Shown: one piece after another, positions 54,141 through 63,201 of the stretch
Layout: each line of letters opens with the position of its first letter
How positions within the stretch are numbered: the first letter of the stretch is position 1
Made by a program: the position numbers and the translations under genes
The notes under the pieces: generated by a model
The model's input: the letters and a program-made list of their open reading frames with translations, nothing else
Database searches by the model: none
Told to the model about the DNA's origin: nothing
Origin: JACCZX01 sp963710675
GTDB lineage: Bacteria; Pseudomonadota; Gammaproteobacteria; Burkholderiales; Burkholderiaceae_F
DNA: 64,000 nt
Assembly (NCBI GenBank): GCA_963710675.1
Contig: CAVQBE010000002.1
Location: 248,001 to 312,000 of the forward strand
Reading direction: 5' to 3'

Positions 54141-54913
54141 TTGAGCCTCCCTTGCGCTAGAAGTTCCCTCGTCCATTCGGCGCGCCTCTCGCGCTCCAAT
54201 ACGATGCTGCGCACGCGGTGCAACGCGGCTCCGATGCTGTACATCCAGAAAGCCAGCGCCATTAGCAGCATGCCCAGCAGCATGGTTGCCGCCATCGAAG
54301 GCGAGCGCGTCAGGCTGACTGACGATCCCTGATGCAGCGTATTCCACCACTGCACCGAAAAATAGATGATCGGAATGTTGACGACACCGACCAGAGCCAA
54401 CACAGCCCCAGCCTTGTCGGCGCGGCGCGGATCGTCGATCGCCGCCTGCAACGCGAGAAACCCGAGATAGAGAAACAGAAGGACCAGCTCAGACGTCAGT
54501 CGCGCGTCCCACACCCAATACGTACCCCACGTCGGCTTGCCCCACAGCGAGCCGGTAATCAATGCCACCACAGTCATCAAGGCGCCGGTTGGAGCAATCG
54601 CGCTGGCCATCATCGATGACATGCGCGTGTTCATGATCAGGCCGACTGCGGCCCAGAAGGCCATCACCAAGTAGAGAAACATCGACATCCAGGCGGCGGG
54701 GACGTGAATGAAGATAATGCGATACGACTCGCCCTGCGTCGCATCGGTAGGCGCAACAAAGAAGCCGACGTACAGGCCGCACACTGCAAGCACGGCGCCG
54801 AGCGCAAAGAACCAGGGTGTCAATTTTCCGGCAAGCGGAAAGAACGTTTGCGGTGACGAAAACCAGAAGAGACCGGGCCGCGAGCTGGAAGTCATGACGG
54901 TGCTCATCGTCAC
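54137..54913 (-). CDS. ccmC: haem exporter protein CcmC
   Basis: 258 aa, six membrane helices, tryptophan-rich periplasmic motif WGTYWVWDARLTSEL with two flanking histidines (IHVPAAW and TLHQGSS). It loads haem on CcmE. Intact. Overlaps ccmB by four bases. Confidence 0.94.
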   Translation of the reverse strand: MTMSTVMTSSSRPGLFWFSSPQTFFPLAGKLTPWFFALGAVLAVCGLYVGFFVAPTDATQGESYRIIFIHVPAAWMSMFLYLVMAFWAAVGLIMNTRMSSMMASAIAPTGALMTVVALITGSLWGKPTWGTYWVWDARLTSELVLLFLYLGFLALQAAIDDPRRADKAGAVLALVGVVNIPIIYFSVQWWNTLHQGSSVSLTRSPSMAATMLLGMLLMALAFWMYSIGAALHRVRSIVLERERRAEWTRELLAQGRLK

Positions 54914-55578
54914 TCAACCGAAATACGAAGCGCGACTGTCACTGCCCACGGAGTCAGCACAACGGCGAACAATACGAACGCGCCCAATAAAAGGAAATAA
55001 GCGGTGACGTCGAGGCCGGAGGCCGCTGCACCGACCGCACCGGCGCCGAAAATCAATACCGGAATGTAGAGCGGCAACACCAATAGCGATGTTAACACTC
55101 CGCCTCCACGCAACCCGAGTGTCAACGCAGCCCCGATTGATCCAATCAGCGATAGCACAGGCGTGCCGAGTGCGAGCGATACGACGAGCACCAGCGTCGC
55201 CGTCATGTCGAGATCAAACACGACGCCGAAGGCGATTGCCATCACCGTCAACGGCAATCCCGTCGTCAGCCAGTGCGCTGCGGCCTTGCCGAGCACGATC
55301 AGCGACAGCGGCTCCGCCGACAGCAGCATCTGCTCGAGCGTGCCGTCGGCGTAGTCGTTCGCAAACAGCCGCGGCAGCGACAGGATCGCGGCGAGCAATG
55401 CAGCGACCCACACGACGCCCGCCGCGATGTCGCGCAGCAAAGCCGGCTCCGGCCCAATACCCAACGGGACCATTGTCACCACCACGACGAAGAAGAACAG
55501 CGTGTTGAGCACATCGGATTTTTGCCGCATCGCTAGCAACAGATCGCGGCGAATTACCTGCAAAAAGACGCTCAGCAT
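54910..55578 (-). CDS. ccmB: haem ABC exporter permease CcmB
   Basis: 222 aa, six-helix membrane protein, intact, with the family segment ADGTLEQMLLSAEPLSLIV. Partner of CcmA; their ATP hydrolysis releases holo-CcmE. Confidence 0.93.
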   Translation of the reverse strand: MLSVFLQVIRRDLLLAMRQKSDVLNTLFFFVVVVTMVPLGIGPEPALLRDIAAGVVWVAALLAAILSLPRLFANDYADGTLEQMLLSAEPLSLIVLGKAAAHWLTTGLPLTVMAIAFGVVFDLDMTATLVLVVSLALGTPVLSLIGSIGAALTLGLRGGGVLTSLLVLPLYIPVLIFGAGAVGAAASGLDVTAYFLLLGAFVLFAVVLTPWAVTVALRISVE

Positions 55579-55583
55579 GCGCT

Positions 55584-56213
55584 TCAGGTGGCGCTGCCGG
55601 CCAGCTCAATATGCTGCTGACGCGGCGCGTCGATAGCAACGTCTTGATGGGTGACCAGCACTACCATGTTGCCGTTGCCGACGTGACTTGCAATCCGGTC
55701 GGAAAGCGAAGCGACGCCGCGTTGATCGAGCGCTATGAAAGGCTCGTCCAGAATCCACAGCGGTGCCGTCGTCGTGGCAAACAATCTTGCCAACGCGACA
55801 CGGCGTCGCTGCCCCTGCGAAAGCCGCCGTGCAAGCGCGTGCTCGAAGTCGCTGAGACCGACGGCGTCCAGCGCCCGATGCAGCGCCGCGTCATCGACGT
55901 TGCGACCCGCAACAGCTTGCGCGACCTTCAGATTCTCGAACACCGTCAGATCCTCCTTGACGCCGTTCAAGTGACCGACGTAAACGAGATCCTTCCAGTA
56001 GTCCTCCCGCTGTTGGCGAATGTTGCGACCATGCCAGCGCACTTCGCCGGCCGCCGGCTCGAGCAAGCCGCACAGCATGCGCAACAAGCTCGTCTTGCCG
56101 GTGCCGTTGGGGCCTGCCACCCGCATCAGCGAACCCGCGGCCAGAACGAACTCGAGCCCGGCGAAGAGCGCGCGTTCGCCGCGCTCGCAGCTGAGGTTGA
56201 CGGCATCAAGCAT
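55584..56213 (-). CDS. ccmA: haem ABC exporter ATPase CcmA
   Basis: 209 aa, intact. Walker A GPNGTGKTS, signature LSQGQRRRVAL, Walker B LWILDEP. First gene of the ccm operon, so its promoter should lie in the 364-bp gap upstream. That gap, 56214-56577, shows no convincing gene on either strand. Confidence 0.94.
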   Translation of the reverse strand: MLDAVNLSCERGERALFAGLEFVLAAGSLMRVAGPNGTGKTSLLRMLCGLLEPAAGEVRWHGRNIRQQREDYWKDLVYVGHLNGVKEDLTVFENLKVAQAVAGRNVDDAALHRALDAVGLSDFEHALARRLSQGQRRRVALARLFATTTAPLWILDEPFIALDQRGVASLSDRIASHVGNGNMVVLVTHQDVAIDAPRQQHIELAGSAT

Positions 56214-56508
56214 GGGCAGGCGTTATAAGCGATGGCGCGCCTCTGCGATAGTCGGAAAATGGCAGCTACTGAAGTTTCATCACGGGCCCCCGCTCTCGGA
56301 ACCTCGTTATCGCCTGCCGCGCGCCGCATGGGTCGCACTGATACGCGCAGCGTCGACTGACGAAGCGCGCGTTCGCGCAAGGCGTGCGCCGCCGCGATCA
56401 GGCCCGGCCCACTTGAGGTGCGTGGGTGCGAGCAGCAGCACAGCAAACCGCACGATTGACCGCATCGACGCGCGCAATTCCCCGTATAGGCTATCGAAGT
56501 GCGCGGTC

Positions 56509-56514
56509 TACAAT
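56509..56514 (+). promoter_or_regulatory. possible -10 element upstream of the response regulator
   Basis: TACAAT, 63 bases before the regulator ATG, in the gap shared with ccmA. No good -35 box at standard spacing was seen, so this is a weak candidate only. Confidence 0.22.
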
Positions 56515-56577
56515 GCCGCCCTCCGCGCGCTAACTGCGGTCTTCGCATGACCATGAGCAGCGCTCGGATTTGACACC

Positions 56578-57231
56578 ATGAAAATACTTGTCGTCGACGA
56601 CCATTCGCTCATCACCGATGCGCTCAGCGTGTTGTTTTTGGATCTCGATCCGTCCGCTGAAGTCATCACGACGCGTACCGCGGAAGGCGCGCTGAAGATC
56701 CAGGAGGAACAACCCGAGCTCGACCTCGTCGTGCTCGACCTGGGTATGCCGGGCGTCTCCGGCACCGCACTGCTGGAGGCGATGGTGGCCAAGGCACCGG
56801 AAATGAAAATCCTGGTGCTCTCCGGCAATCAGGACCAACGCAGCGTGATGCGTGTGCTGCAGCTCGGTGCGGCCGGCTTCGTTCCAAAATCGATGGCATC
56901 GGAGACACTGCTGTCCGCCGTCAAATTCGTTCTGTCCGGTGGCGTTTACATTCCGGCGGATCTGCTGGAAGAAGTCAATCGCGCGGGAATCTTCGGCAGT
57001 TCAGAGCGCTCGCGCGATGGCGATAGCGGACGGGTCGAGTTGACCGAGCGTCAGGAGCAAGTGCTAAAGCTGCTCGCGCGCGGCGCACCGATCAAGATCA
57101 TTTGCCGCGAACTCGGCCTGTCGGAAGGCACGGTCAAGACGCATGTGACGGCAATCTATCGCGCCTTCGGCGCGTCGAATCGCACCGAAGCACTGCTCGC
57201 TGCGCGCCGGCACGGGTACGACATAGGTTAG
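56578..57231 (+). CDS. NarL/LuxR family response regulator
   Basis: 217 aa, intact. The receiver has the acidic pair DD at residues 7-8, phosphoacceptor D54 in VVLDLGMPG and the lysine in FVPKSM. The C-terminal LuxR HTH reads LTERQEQVLKLLARG to GLSEGTVKTHVTAIYRAF. It faces a hybrid histidine kinase tail to tail across a 500-bp repeat-rich gap, and the two are a likely pair. Targets unknown. Confidence 0.9.
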   Translation: MKILVVDDHSLITDALSVLFLDLDPSAEVITTRTAEGALKIQEEQPELDLVVLDLGMPGVSGTALLEAMVAKAPEMKILVLSGNQDQRSVMRVLQLGAAGFVPKSMASETLLSAVKFVLSGGVYIPADLLEEVNRAGIFGSSERSRDGDSGRVELTERQEQVLKLLARGAPIKIICRELGLSEGTVKTHVTAIYRAFGASNRTEALLAARRHGYDIG

Positions 57232-57283
57232 TCGTTCGTTGTGTATCGCGGGCGCGCAAGCGATTAAGCGGGCATCGTCGCGG

Positions 57284-57464
57284 CGCGCAAGCGTTGGGCG
57301 GCGCTGCCCTGCCTGGGCGTCGGGCACTGAAGTGCCGACCACTGCGGTACTCACAACGCCGGCGCAAAAAAAGCTAAAGCATTTTTTTGCTTAACAGCCC
57401 CGGCGTTGCTCCGCTCCTCGGGCGACGCCCCGAAGGCAGGCCAGCGCCGCCCAACGCTTGCGCG
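57284..57464. repeat. nested inverted-repeat element
   Basis: Outer arms 57284-57306 and 57442-57464 are a perfect 23-bp inverted repeat. Pairing continues inward: 57308-57313 with 57435-57440, 57315-57322 with 57423-57430, and 57355-57362 with 57400-57407. The apex is the A7/T7 hairpin. The interior also holds a 34-base unit (57319-57352) and a 19-base unit (57408-57426) that recur inverted downstream. No ORF with coding character lies in it. Confidence 0.8.
57364..57390. terminator. bidirectional hairpin terminator
   Basis: GCAAAAAAA (57364-57372) pairs with TTTTTTTGC (57382-57390) around GCT and AGC, giving a hairpin with an A tract on one side and a T tract on the other. It can terminate both the regulator (+) and the convergent kinase (-). 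Confidence 0.65.
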
Positions 57465-57563
57465 TGAGACAGTCTCACTTGCTTGGGGTAGAAGGAAAGA
57501 AACATCGCGTGCGAGGCAGCGCCACGACAGCAGCGGCTGGCGCAGATGCACCGCCTTTGAGTC

Positions 57564-57680
57564 GTCGCCCGAGGAACGGAGCGCCAGCGGGTTCGTTAAG
57601 GGCCTGCCTGTTTGAGCGCAGCGAGTTGCAGGCCCGCCGCGGGCGCGAGTACCGCAGTGGTTGCCACTTCAGTGGCCGAC
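57564..57680. repeat. second set of repeat units
   Basis: 57564-57582 is the inverted copy of 57408-57426 with one mismatch. 57600-57607 and 57628-57635 form an 8-bp hairpin around TTTGAGCGCAGCGAG. 57647-57680 is the inverted copy of 57319-57352 with three differences, two of which are compensatory in the inner palindrome. This pattern is what a structured, mobile REP-like family would leave. Confidence 0.7.
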
Positions 57681-57734
57681 GACGTAGGCGACGCAGCTGC
57701 GCCAGCCGCTGCTGCCACCGTAAGTGACGTACGT

Positions 57735-59660
57735 CTACGTTGCGTCGCTAGCCGACGCAGTTTCATCCGCAGTCGGCCGCACCATCGGGAGCGTAGTCAA
57801 ACCCAGCATATCCGCCAGCGTGTTGTTCAGCACAGCGGCCGTTGTTGGCTTCTGCAGCACTACCGGTTCTTCTACGCGGCTGCGCGCAATCGCCGACGAC
57901 ATCGTCGGGCTGAGCTCGAGCCGCTCGTGCATCACGCGCTGAAACTCCGATAGCACATCGACTCCCTGTATCGCCGTCAGCATTACGACCGGGATTGGGA
58001 AACCTACAAGCTCCCGTACCCTGAACACCGCTTCGACGCCGCTGATCGAATGCGGTCCAAGATTGTGGTCGGCCAGGATCGCGTCGATCCGCTGCTGGAC
58101 GCTGATGCGCTTGATCAATTGTGCGTTGTAGCCGGTCGACGGCACCACTTCCGCGCCCCACGACTTGATCAGGCGTGTCAGGCTGTTCAGGATCTCGGCG
58201 TTGTCTTCGATGACAACGAAAGTGAATCCATTGAGGGGGCGGATCGTTACATCAAGGCTCTCGGGCGCGCTGCGCTTAATACGCATCGGCAAAGTCGAGC
58301 GCGGGACTTCCACGCGAAAGACAGTTCCCGTTCCTGGACGGGTGGTGACGATCAGCGGATGACCGAGCAGGCCGCAGATACGCTTGACGATCGACAGACC
58401 AAGACCGAAGCCGGAGCCGCTGTTCTCGGCCTTTGAACTTTCGCCGCGATAGAACTCCTCGAAAATTCGGTCAAGCTCGCCCTGCTTGATGCCTGGGCCG
58501 GTATCCCACACTTCAAGACTGATCAGTCCATTGCGTGGACGCGCCGCCAGCAGCACTCCGCCCTTCTGCGTATATCGGATCGCATTGGCCAAAAGATTCC
58601 GAATGACCCGTTGCAACAGCAACGCGTCGCTGTCAACCGGAATTCCGCCGCGCCTGATACGCAGTGACAAACCCTTGGAAGCCGCCAGTGGGGTGAATTC
58701 CTGCTCCAGCAGCGAAAACATGTCGTCCATCAGAACCTGCTCGACGCGCGGCTGAATCGATCCCGAATCGAGACGAGAAATCTCGAGAAGCTCCTCGACG
58801 AGCTTCGACAACGTCTCGACTGCTGTCGACAGGTTGTTGACCAGCGGTTCGAGCGGACCGTGCGCGCGCTTCTTCAGCAACGAAACGTAGATACCAATCG
58901 CCTGCAGCGGTTGCCGCAGGTCGTGGCTGGCCGCCGCAAAGAATTGCGTTTTCGAGCGCGTCGCGTTTTCCGCTTCGCGCCTTGCTTCTTCCGCCATGCG
59001 CTTTTCGGCGACCAGCTGCTCCACCAGCACTTCGTTCTCGTATGTGTTCTTGACCGACTCGAACACTGCGTTGCCAAAGTCGCGGCCATAGAGAACCGTG
59101 AACAGAAAGACTGCAGTCATCACCACCGCGGCCGTGTAATACGTCGGGTCCTGCATGACGACCATGCGCGCGATCAGCGGCAACACCGCGAGCAACATGA
59201 ACACATGAAACGCCGGGCGGTGGCTCGCGTACAGCGTCAGCGAACCGAACGCGACGCTTAATACAACGGCTACAAGCACCACCTGATTCAGAGGCTGGTT
59301 GTTCGAGAAAAACATGAAACCGGCGACACCCCACAGCACGCCTGCTGCTACCGCCTGCACAACCCAGCGCTGCGCCCACCAGTCGACCGACTCCGCAATC
59401 CGCGCCGCACGACGAAACCGGTACGAAAGGCGCAGCCGCGATAACGATTCAAACAGAATGAGCAGCGACCAGCCAAGCAGCAGGTCCTGCTCGATTGAAT
59501 TCCATAACACCATGACCAGCGCAAACGCGCCGACGATGCTGACCAACACCGATTGCGGCACCTGGCGGTAGACCGACGCCATGACGCCTGCAAGAATTTT
59601 TTCCTGCCGCTGTTCTGGCGTTTCCTCGGCAAAGCCGAACCGGGTTAGCGGGCCTGACAT
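57735..59660 (-). CDS. hybrid sensor histidine kinase/response regulator
   Basis: 641 aa, intact. Five or six N-terminal membrane helices (about residues 35-190), a short coiled coil, the H box AASHDLRQPLQA with H246, an N box NLLANAIRYT, DTGPGI and GFGLGLSIVKRI, then a C-terminal receiver from about residue 480 with phosphoacceptor D531 (ILADHNLGP). The membrane sensor lacks a recognisable periplasmic domain. The only nearby output gene is the NarL-type regulator facing it. Confidence 0.9.
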   Translation of the reverse strand: MSGPLTRFGFAEETPEQRQEKILAGVMASVYRQVPQSVLVSIVGAFALVMVLWNSIEQDLLLGWSLLILFESLSRLRLSYRFRRAARIAESVDWWAQRWVVQAVAAGVLWGVAGFMFFSNNQPLNQVVLVAVVLSVAFGSLTLYASHRPAFHVFMLLAVLPLIARMVVMQDPTYYTAAVVMTAVFLFTVLYGRDFGNAVFESVKNTYENEVLVEQLVAEKRMAEEARREAENATRSKTQFFAAASHDLRQPLQAIGIYVSLLKKRAHGPLEPLVNNLSTAVETLSKLVEELLEISRLDSGSIQPRVEQVLMDDMFSLLEQEFTPLAASKGLSLRIRRGGIPVDSDALLLQRVIRNLLANAIRYTQKGGVLLAARPRNGLISLEVWDTGPGIKQGELDRIFEEFYRGESSKAENSGSGFGLGLSIVKRICGLLGHPLIVTTRPGTGTVFRVEVPRSTLPMRIKRSAPESLDVTIRPLNGFTFVVIEDNAEILNSLTRLIKSWGAEVVPSTGYNAQLIKRISVQQRIDAILADHNLGPHSISGVEAVFRVRELVGFPIPVVMLTAIQGVDVLSEFQRVMHERLELSPTMSSAIARSRVEEPVVLQKPTTAAVLNNTLADMLGLTTLPMVRPTADETASASDAT

Positions 59661-59716
59661 GGCGATAGAGTGTGATTCATCGTCAGGGCGCGATCATAGG
59701 CGGGCTGCGTCCGCGA

Positions 59717-60625
59717 TCAAAGCAGATTCGGGTACCGGCTTAGCTCGAGGACGGCGCTGCCATTGCGCTTGACGGCCACTCGCGCATGTCCCCCGACCGG
59801 CAATGTCAGCTTGCGCAGCGAGTGTCCGAAAGGCAAGCCGGTAAACACCGGTGCTGGACAAATCTGCCGCAGGCGGGCAATCGCAGCCTCCAGGTTGAAG
59901 CCATTGTCATTGGGCATCGGAGTGATCGGTGAAAAGTCGCCCAACACGATCGCCGCTTGCCGTTGCAACACGCCGGCGTGTGCGAGCTGATAAAACATTC
60001 GCTCGAGTTTGTAGGCCGGCTCGTTGACATCTTCCAGAAAGAGAATGCCGCCACGCACGCGAGGAAAGTACGGCGTTCCGATCAATGCGACCACCATCGC
60101 CAGATTTCCGCCCCACAGACGGCCGGCGACATCGGCACGTGGTCCTTGCAATTCCAGATCGATCGCGTATCGCTTGCTGCCCAACACGCCAAAGAAGTGC
60201 TCGATCGTGTATGCGCTTGGCTCTCGCGCGCCGAACTCGATCGCACACGGCCCCGCGAAACTCACTCCACCGCGTGCGAGATACGCCAGATTGAATGCCG
60301 TGAAGTCGCTGTACCCGACCAAAATGGGGGATCGCGCCTTGATCGCTGCGAAGTCGATCCGATCGAGAAGGCGGGAGAGCCCGTAGCCACCACGCGCAGA
60401 GACGACGAGCCCAACTTTGGAGTCGGTTGCAAAGCGTTGCAGGTCCGCCAGGCGAAGCTCATCGTCGCCGGCAAAGCGTTGTTCGCGCGCGAACACGCTA
60501 TCGCCAGCCTCGACCTTCCATCCACGAGCCGCGAAGAATGTCGCCGCTCGATCCACTGCCATCGGATCCGGAACAAATCCGGAGGGCGCGATGATGCCAA
60601 GCGTCTTGCTACTCACTCTCGTCAA
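59717..60625 (-). CDS. ldcA: LD-carboxypeptidase (S66 family)
   Basis: 302 aa, intact. Serine nucleophile in VGYSDFTA, glutamate/histidine partners in LFLEDVNEPAYKLERM and GLPFGHS, and the SARGGYG and LWGGNLAM blocks. It trims tetrapeptide stems to tripeptides in murein recycling; MccF-like immunity proteins share the fold. ATG at 60625 lies inside the end of tadA. Confidence 0.9.
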   Translation of the reverse strand: MTRVSSKTLGIIAPSGFVPDPMAVDRAATFFAARGWKVEAGDSVFAREQRFAGDDELRLADLQRFATDSKVGLVVSARGGYGLSRLLDRIDFAAIKARSPILVGYSDFTAFNLAYLARGGVSFAGPCAIEFGAREPSAYTIEHFFGVLGSKRYAIDLELQGPRADVAGRLWGGNLAMVVALIGTPYFPRVRGGILFLEDVNEPAYKLERMFYQLAHAGVLQRQAAIVLGDFSPITPMPNDNGFNLEAAIARLRQICPAPVFTGLPFGHSLRKLTLPVGGHARVAVKRNGSAVLELSRYPNLL

Positions 60626-61593
60626 TATCGGTCGGGAGGCTGCCTTGCCGCTTCAGCTCGCGCCGCTCAACAAAAAACGTCGACAACAGCTGGCGGCATC
60701 TCGTCAGCCAGAACACCCGCGCGAACGGTGGTGTGATGGTTCAGCTGCGGCTCAGCGAACAGGTCAACGACGCTACCGCAGGCGCCGGTCTTCGGATCGG
60801 ACGCGCCGAAAACAAGGCGCTTGATGCGCGCGTGCTGCATCGCGCCCGCGCACATCGCACACGGCTCGAGCGTTACGTACAGGTCACACTCGGTCAGACG
60901 ATAGTTGCCGAGCAGCTGCGCGGCAGCACGCATCGCTCGCACTTCCGCGTGCGCAGTCGGGTCGGCTGTGCCGATGGGCTGATTGAACCCAGTAGCGAGA
61001 ACCTTCTTGTCCTTCACGATCACCGCTCCGACCGGAACTTCAGACAACGCCCAGGCGTTATGCGCCTGATCGAGTGCGAGCCGCATGAACGTTTCATCGG
61101 TGCTGGCTTCCGCGGCCGATACGTCCCCGCCCTCGGTCACTTCGATCTGGCTTGCCAACCATGCGCGTCGGCGCGTCTCCCGCTGAGTCTCGTTCGCGCT
61201 CCGCGCCTGGGCAACCGCGTTCGCGATACTCTCGAAGTCGAGTGCGCTTGCCGCGTCCATCAGCCAGTCGGGAAGGACCCCTCGACGGTAGTCGGTGCCG
61301 AAGTCGGATCGCTGCAGAAAACCTGTATCCACCATCCAACGGCGCAGCTCGACATGGTCGGTTGAGACCATCACGCCTGCGGTGGCGAGAAAACGCTTCA
61401 GAATCTCGTTGGCGTCGGGTTCGCTCAGCGACGTGTTCGCTGGAAACGCAAGCGTCGCGCCGGCGAAGAACAACTCCAGGTCGCTGCCGTCTTTCTGTTG
61501 AAGCGTCGACAGGTGCACGCCGTGCCGCAAGGCAAGCTGCGCCATGCGATCAAGCCAATCAGCAGCAGTGATCGTGGTGCGGGTCTCATTCAT
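60609..61593 (-). CDS. tadA: tRNA-adenosine deaminase TadA with N-terminal DUF2087-like domain (one frameshift)
   Basis: Deaminates adenosine 34 to inosine in tRNA-Arg. The C-terminal deaminase has the zinc site HAEVRAM and PCAMCAGAM, plus LSEVPVGAVIVKD. The first 150 residues are extra: ANEILKRFLATAGVMVSTDH with LRRWMVDTGFLQRSDFG resembles DUF2087, a winged-helix-like module. A frame break at 60699 (one extra T) restores the family C-terminus QLLSTFFVERRELKRQG, ending at TAG 60609-60611. ATG at 61593 follows GAGG. Confidence 0.85.
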
Positions 61594-61607
61594 TGCCTCA
61601 GACCTTA

Positions 61608-63201
61608 TCACTCCCACTCAATCGTTGCGGGTGGCTTGCCGCTGATGTCGTACACGACCCGATTGATTCCGCGCACTTCGTTGATGATGCGGTTCGAAAC
61701 ACGGCCGAGCAGCTCGTGCGGAAGCTCGGCCCAATGCGCGGTCATGAAGTCCGACGTCTGCACGGCACGCAACGCGACAACCCACTCGTAGGTGCGACCG
61801 TCGCCCATCACGCCAACACTCTTGACCGGCAGAAACACCGCGAACGCCTGGCTCGTACGGTCATACCACCCGCTCGCTCGCAGCTCTTCAATGAAGATCG
61901 CATCGGCGCGCCGCAGCAGATCGGCGTATTCGCGCTTGACCTGCCCAAAATGCGAACGCCCAGTCCAGGCCCGGGAAACGGATGCCTGAAAACCATTTCG
62001 CGCGGCAGGCCAAGCGCGATGCCGAGCTACGCACCTCATCCTTGAACAGCTCGCGCAGCGGCTCGAGCAGCTTCAGATGCAATGTCTCGGGCAAGCCACC
62101 AACGTTGTGATGACTCTTGATCGTCATCGCCTTCTTGGTCTTCGCCCTGGCCGACTCGATCACGTCGGGATAAATCGTTCCCTGCGCGAGCCATTTGGCG
62201 GCCGGCAGCTTCGCCGCTTCCTCCTGGAACACATGGACGAATTCGCGCCCGATGATCTTGCGCTTGGCCTCGGGATCTGATTCGCCCTGCAAGCGCTTTC
62301 ATGAAACGGTCGCTGGCATCGACGTGAACCAGCTTGATGCCCATGTGCTTCTCAAACGTATCGACCACCTGTTGTCCCTCGTCCAGCCGCAACAATCCGG
62401 TATCGACGAATACGCAGGTCAGCTGATCCCGATCGCGCGATGAATCAGCACTGCGGCGACCGATGAATCGACGCCGCCGCTGAGCCCGAGGATCACTTCG
62501 TCGCTTCCGACTTGTGAGCGAATTTTCTCGATCGCTTCTGCAGCGTAATCACCCATCACCCAATCAGGCTTGCAGCCGCAGATGTCGAGCACGAACCGGG
62601 TCAGGATGGCCTGGCCCTGCAGCGTATGCGTCACTTCAGGGTGAAACTGCACCCCATAAAGACCACGCGCTTCGTCAGCCATGCCCGCGATCGGGCAGCT
62701 TGCGGTGGACGCCATCAGCTTGAAGCCCGGCGGCAACTCGGTGACTTTGTCGCCGTGACTCATCCACACTTTTAGCAGGCCATGACCGTCGGCCGTGCGC
62801 TCGTCTTCCAGATTCGACAGCAACTTCGTGTGGCCGCGTGCCCGGACCTCGGCATAGCCAAACTCGCGATGCGTGCTCGCCTCGACCTGTCCGCCTTGCT
62901 GCACGGCCATCGTGAACATGCCGTAGCAGATTCCGAGCACCGGCACACCGAGCTCGAAGACCGCGGCCGGTGCGCGCAGCTCGTGCGCTTCGTACGTCGA
63001 CGCATGGCTGCCCGAAAGGATCACGCCCTTCGGTGCAAACTCGCGAACAAACGCATCGTCGACGTCGTACGGATGCAGCTCGCAATAGACGCCGGCGTCA
63101 CGCACGCGGCGCGCGATCAATTGAGTGACCTGCGACCCGAAATCGAGAATCAGTATTCGGTCGCGCTTCACCGACTCCGAACTCACAGACGCTGAAGTCA
63201 C
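61608..63201 (-). CDS. guaA: GMP synthase, glutamine-hydrolysing (frameshifted)
   Basis: XMP to GMP. N-terminal class I glutaminase: GICYGM nucleophile cysteine, then FHPEVTHT with the catalytic histidine and glutamate. ATP pyrophosphatase domain with LSGGVDSS and the C-terminal dimerisation domain ending PPATIEWE. About 531 aa. Breaks near 62425, 62295, 62035 and 61980. The residue after GICYGM is phenylalanine, where glutamine is nearly universal. GTG start at 63201 touches the guaB stop. Confidence 0.92.
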
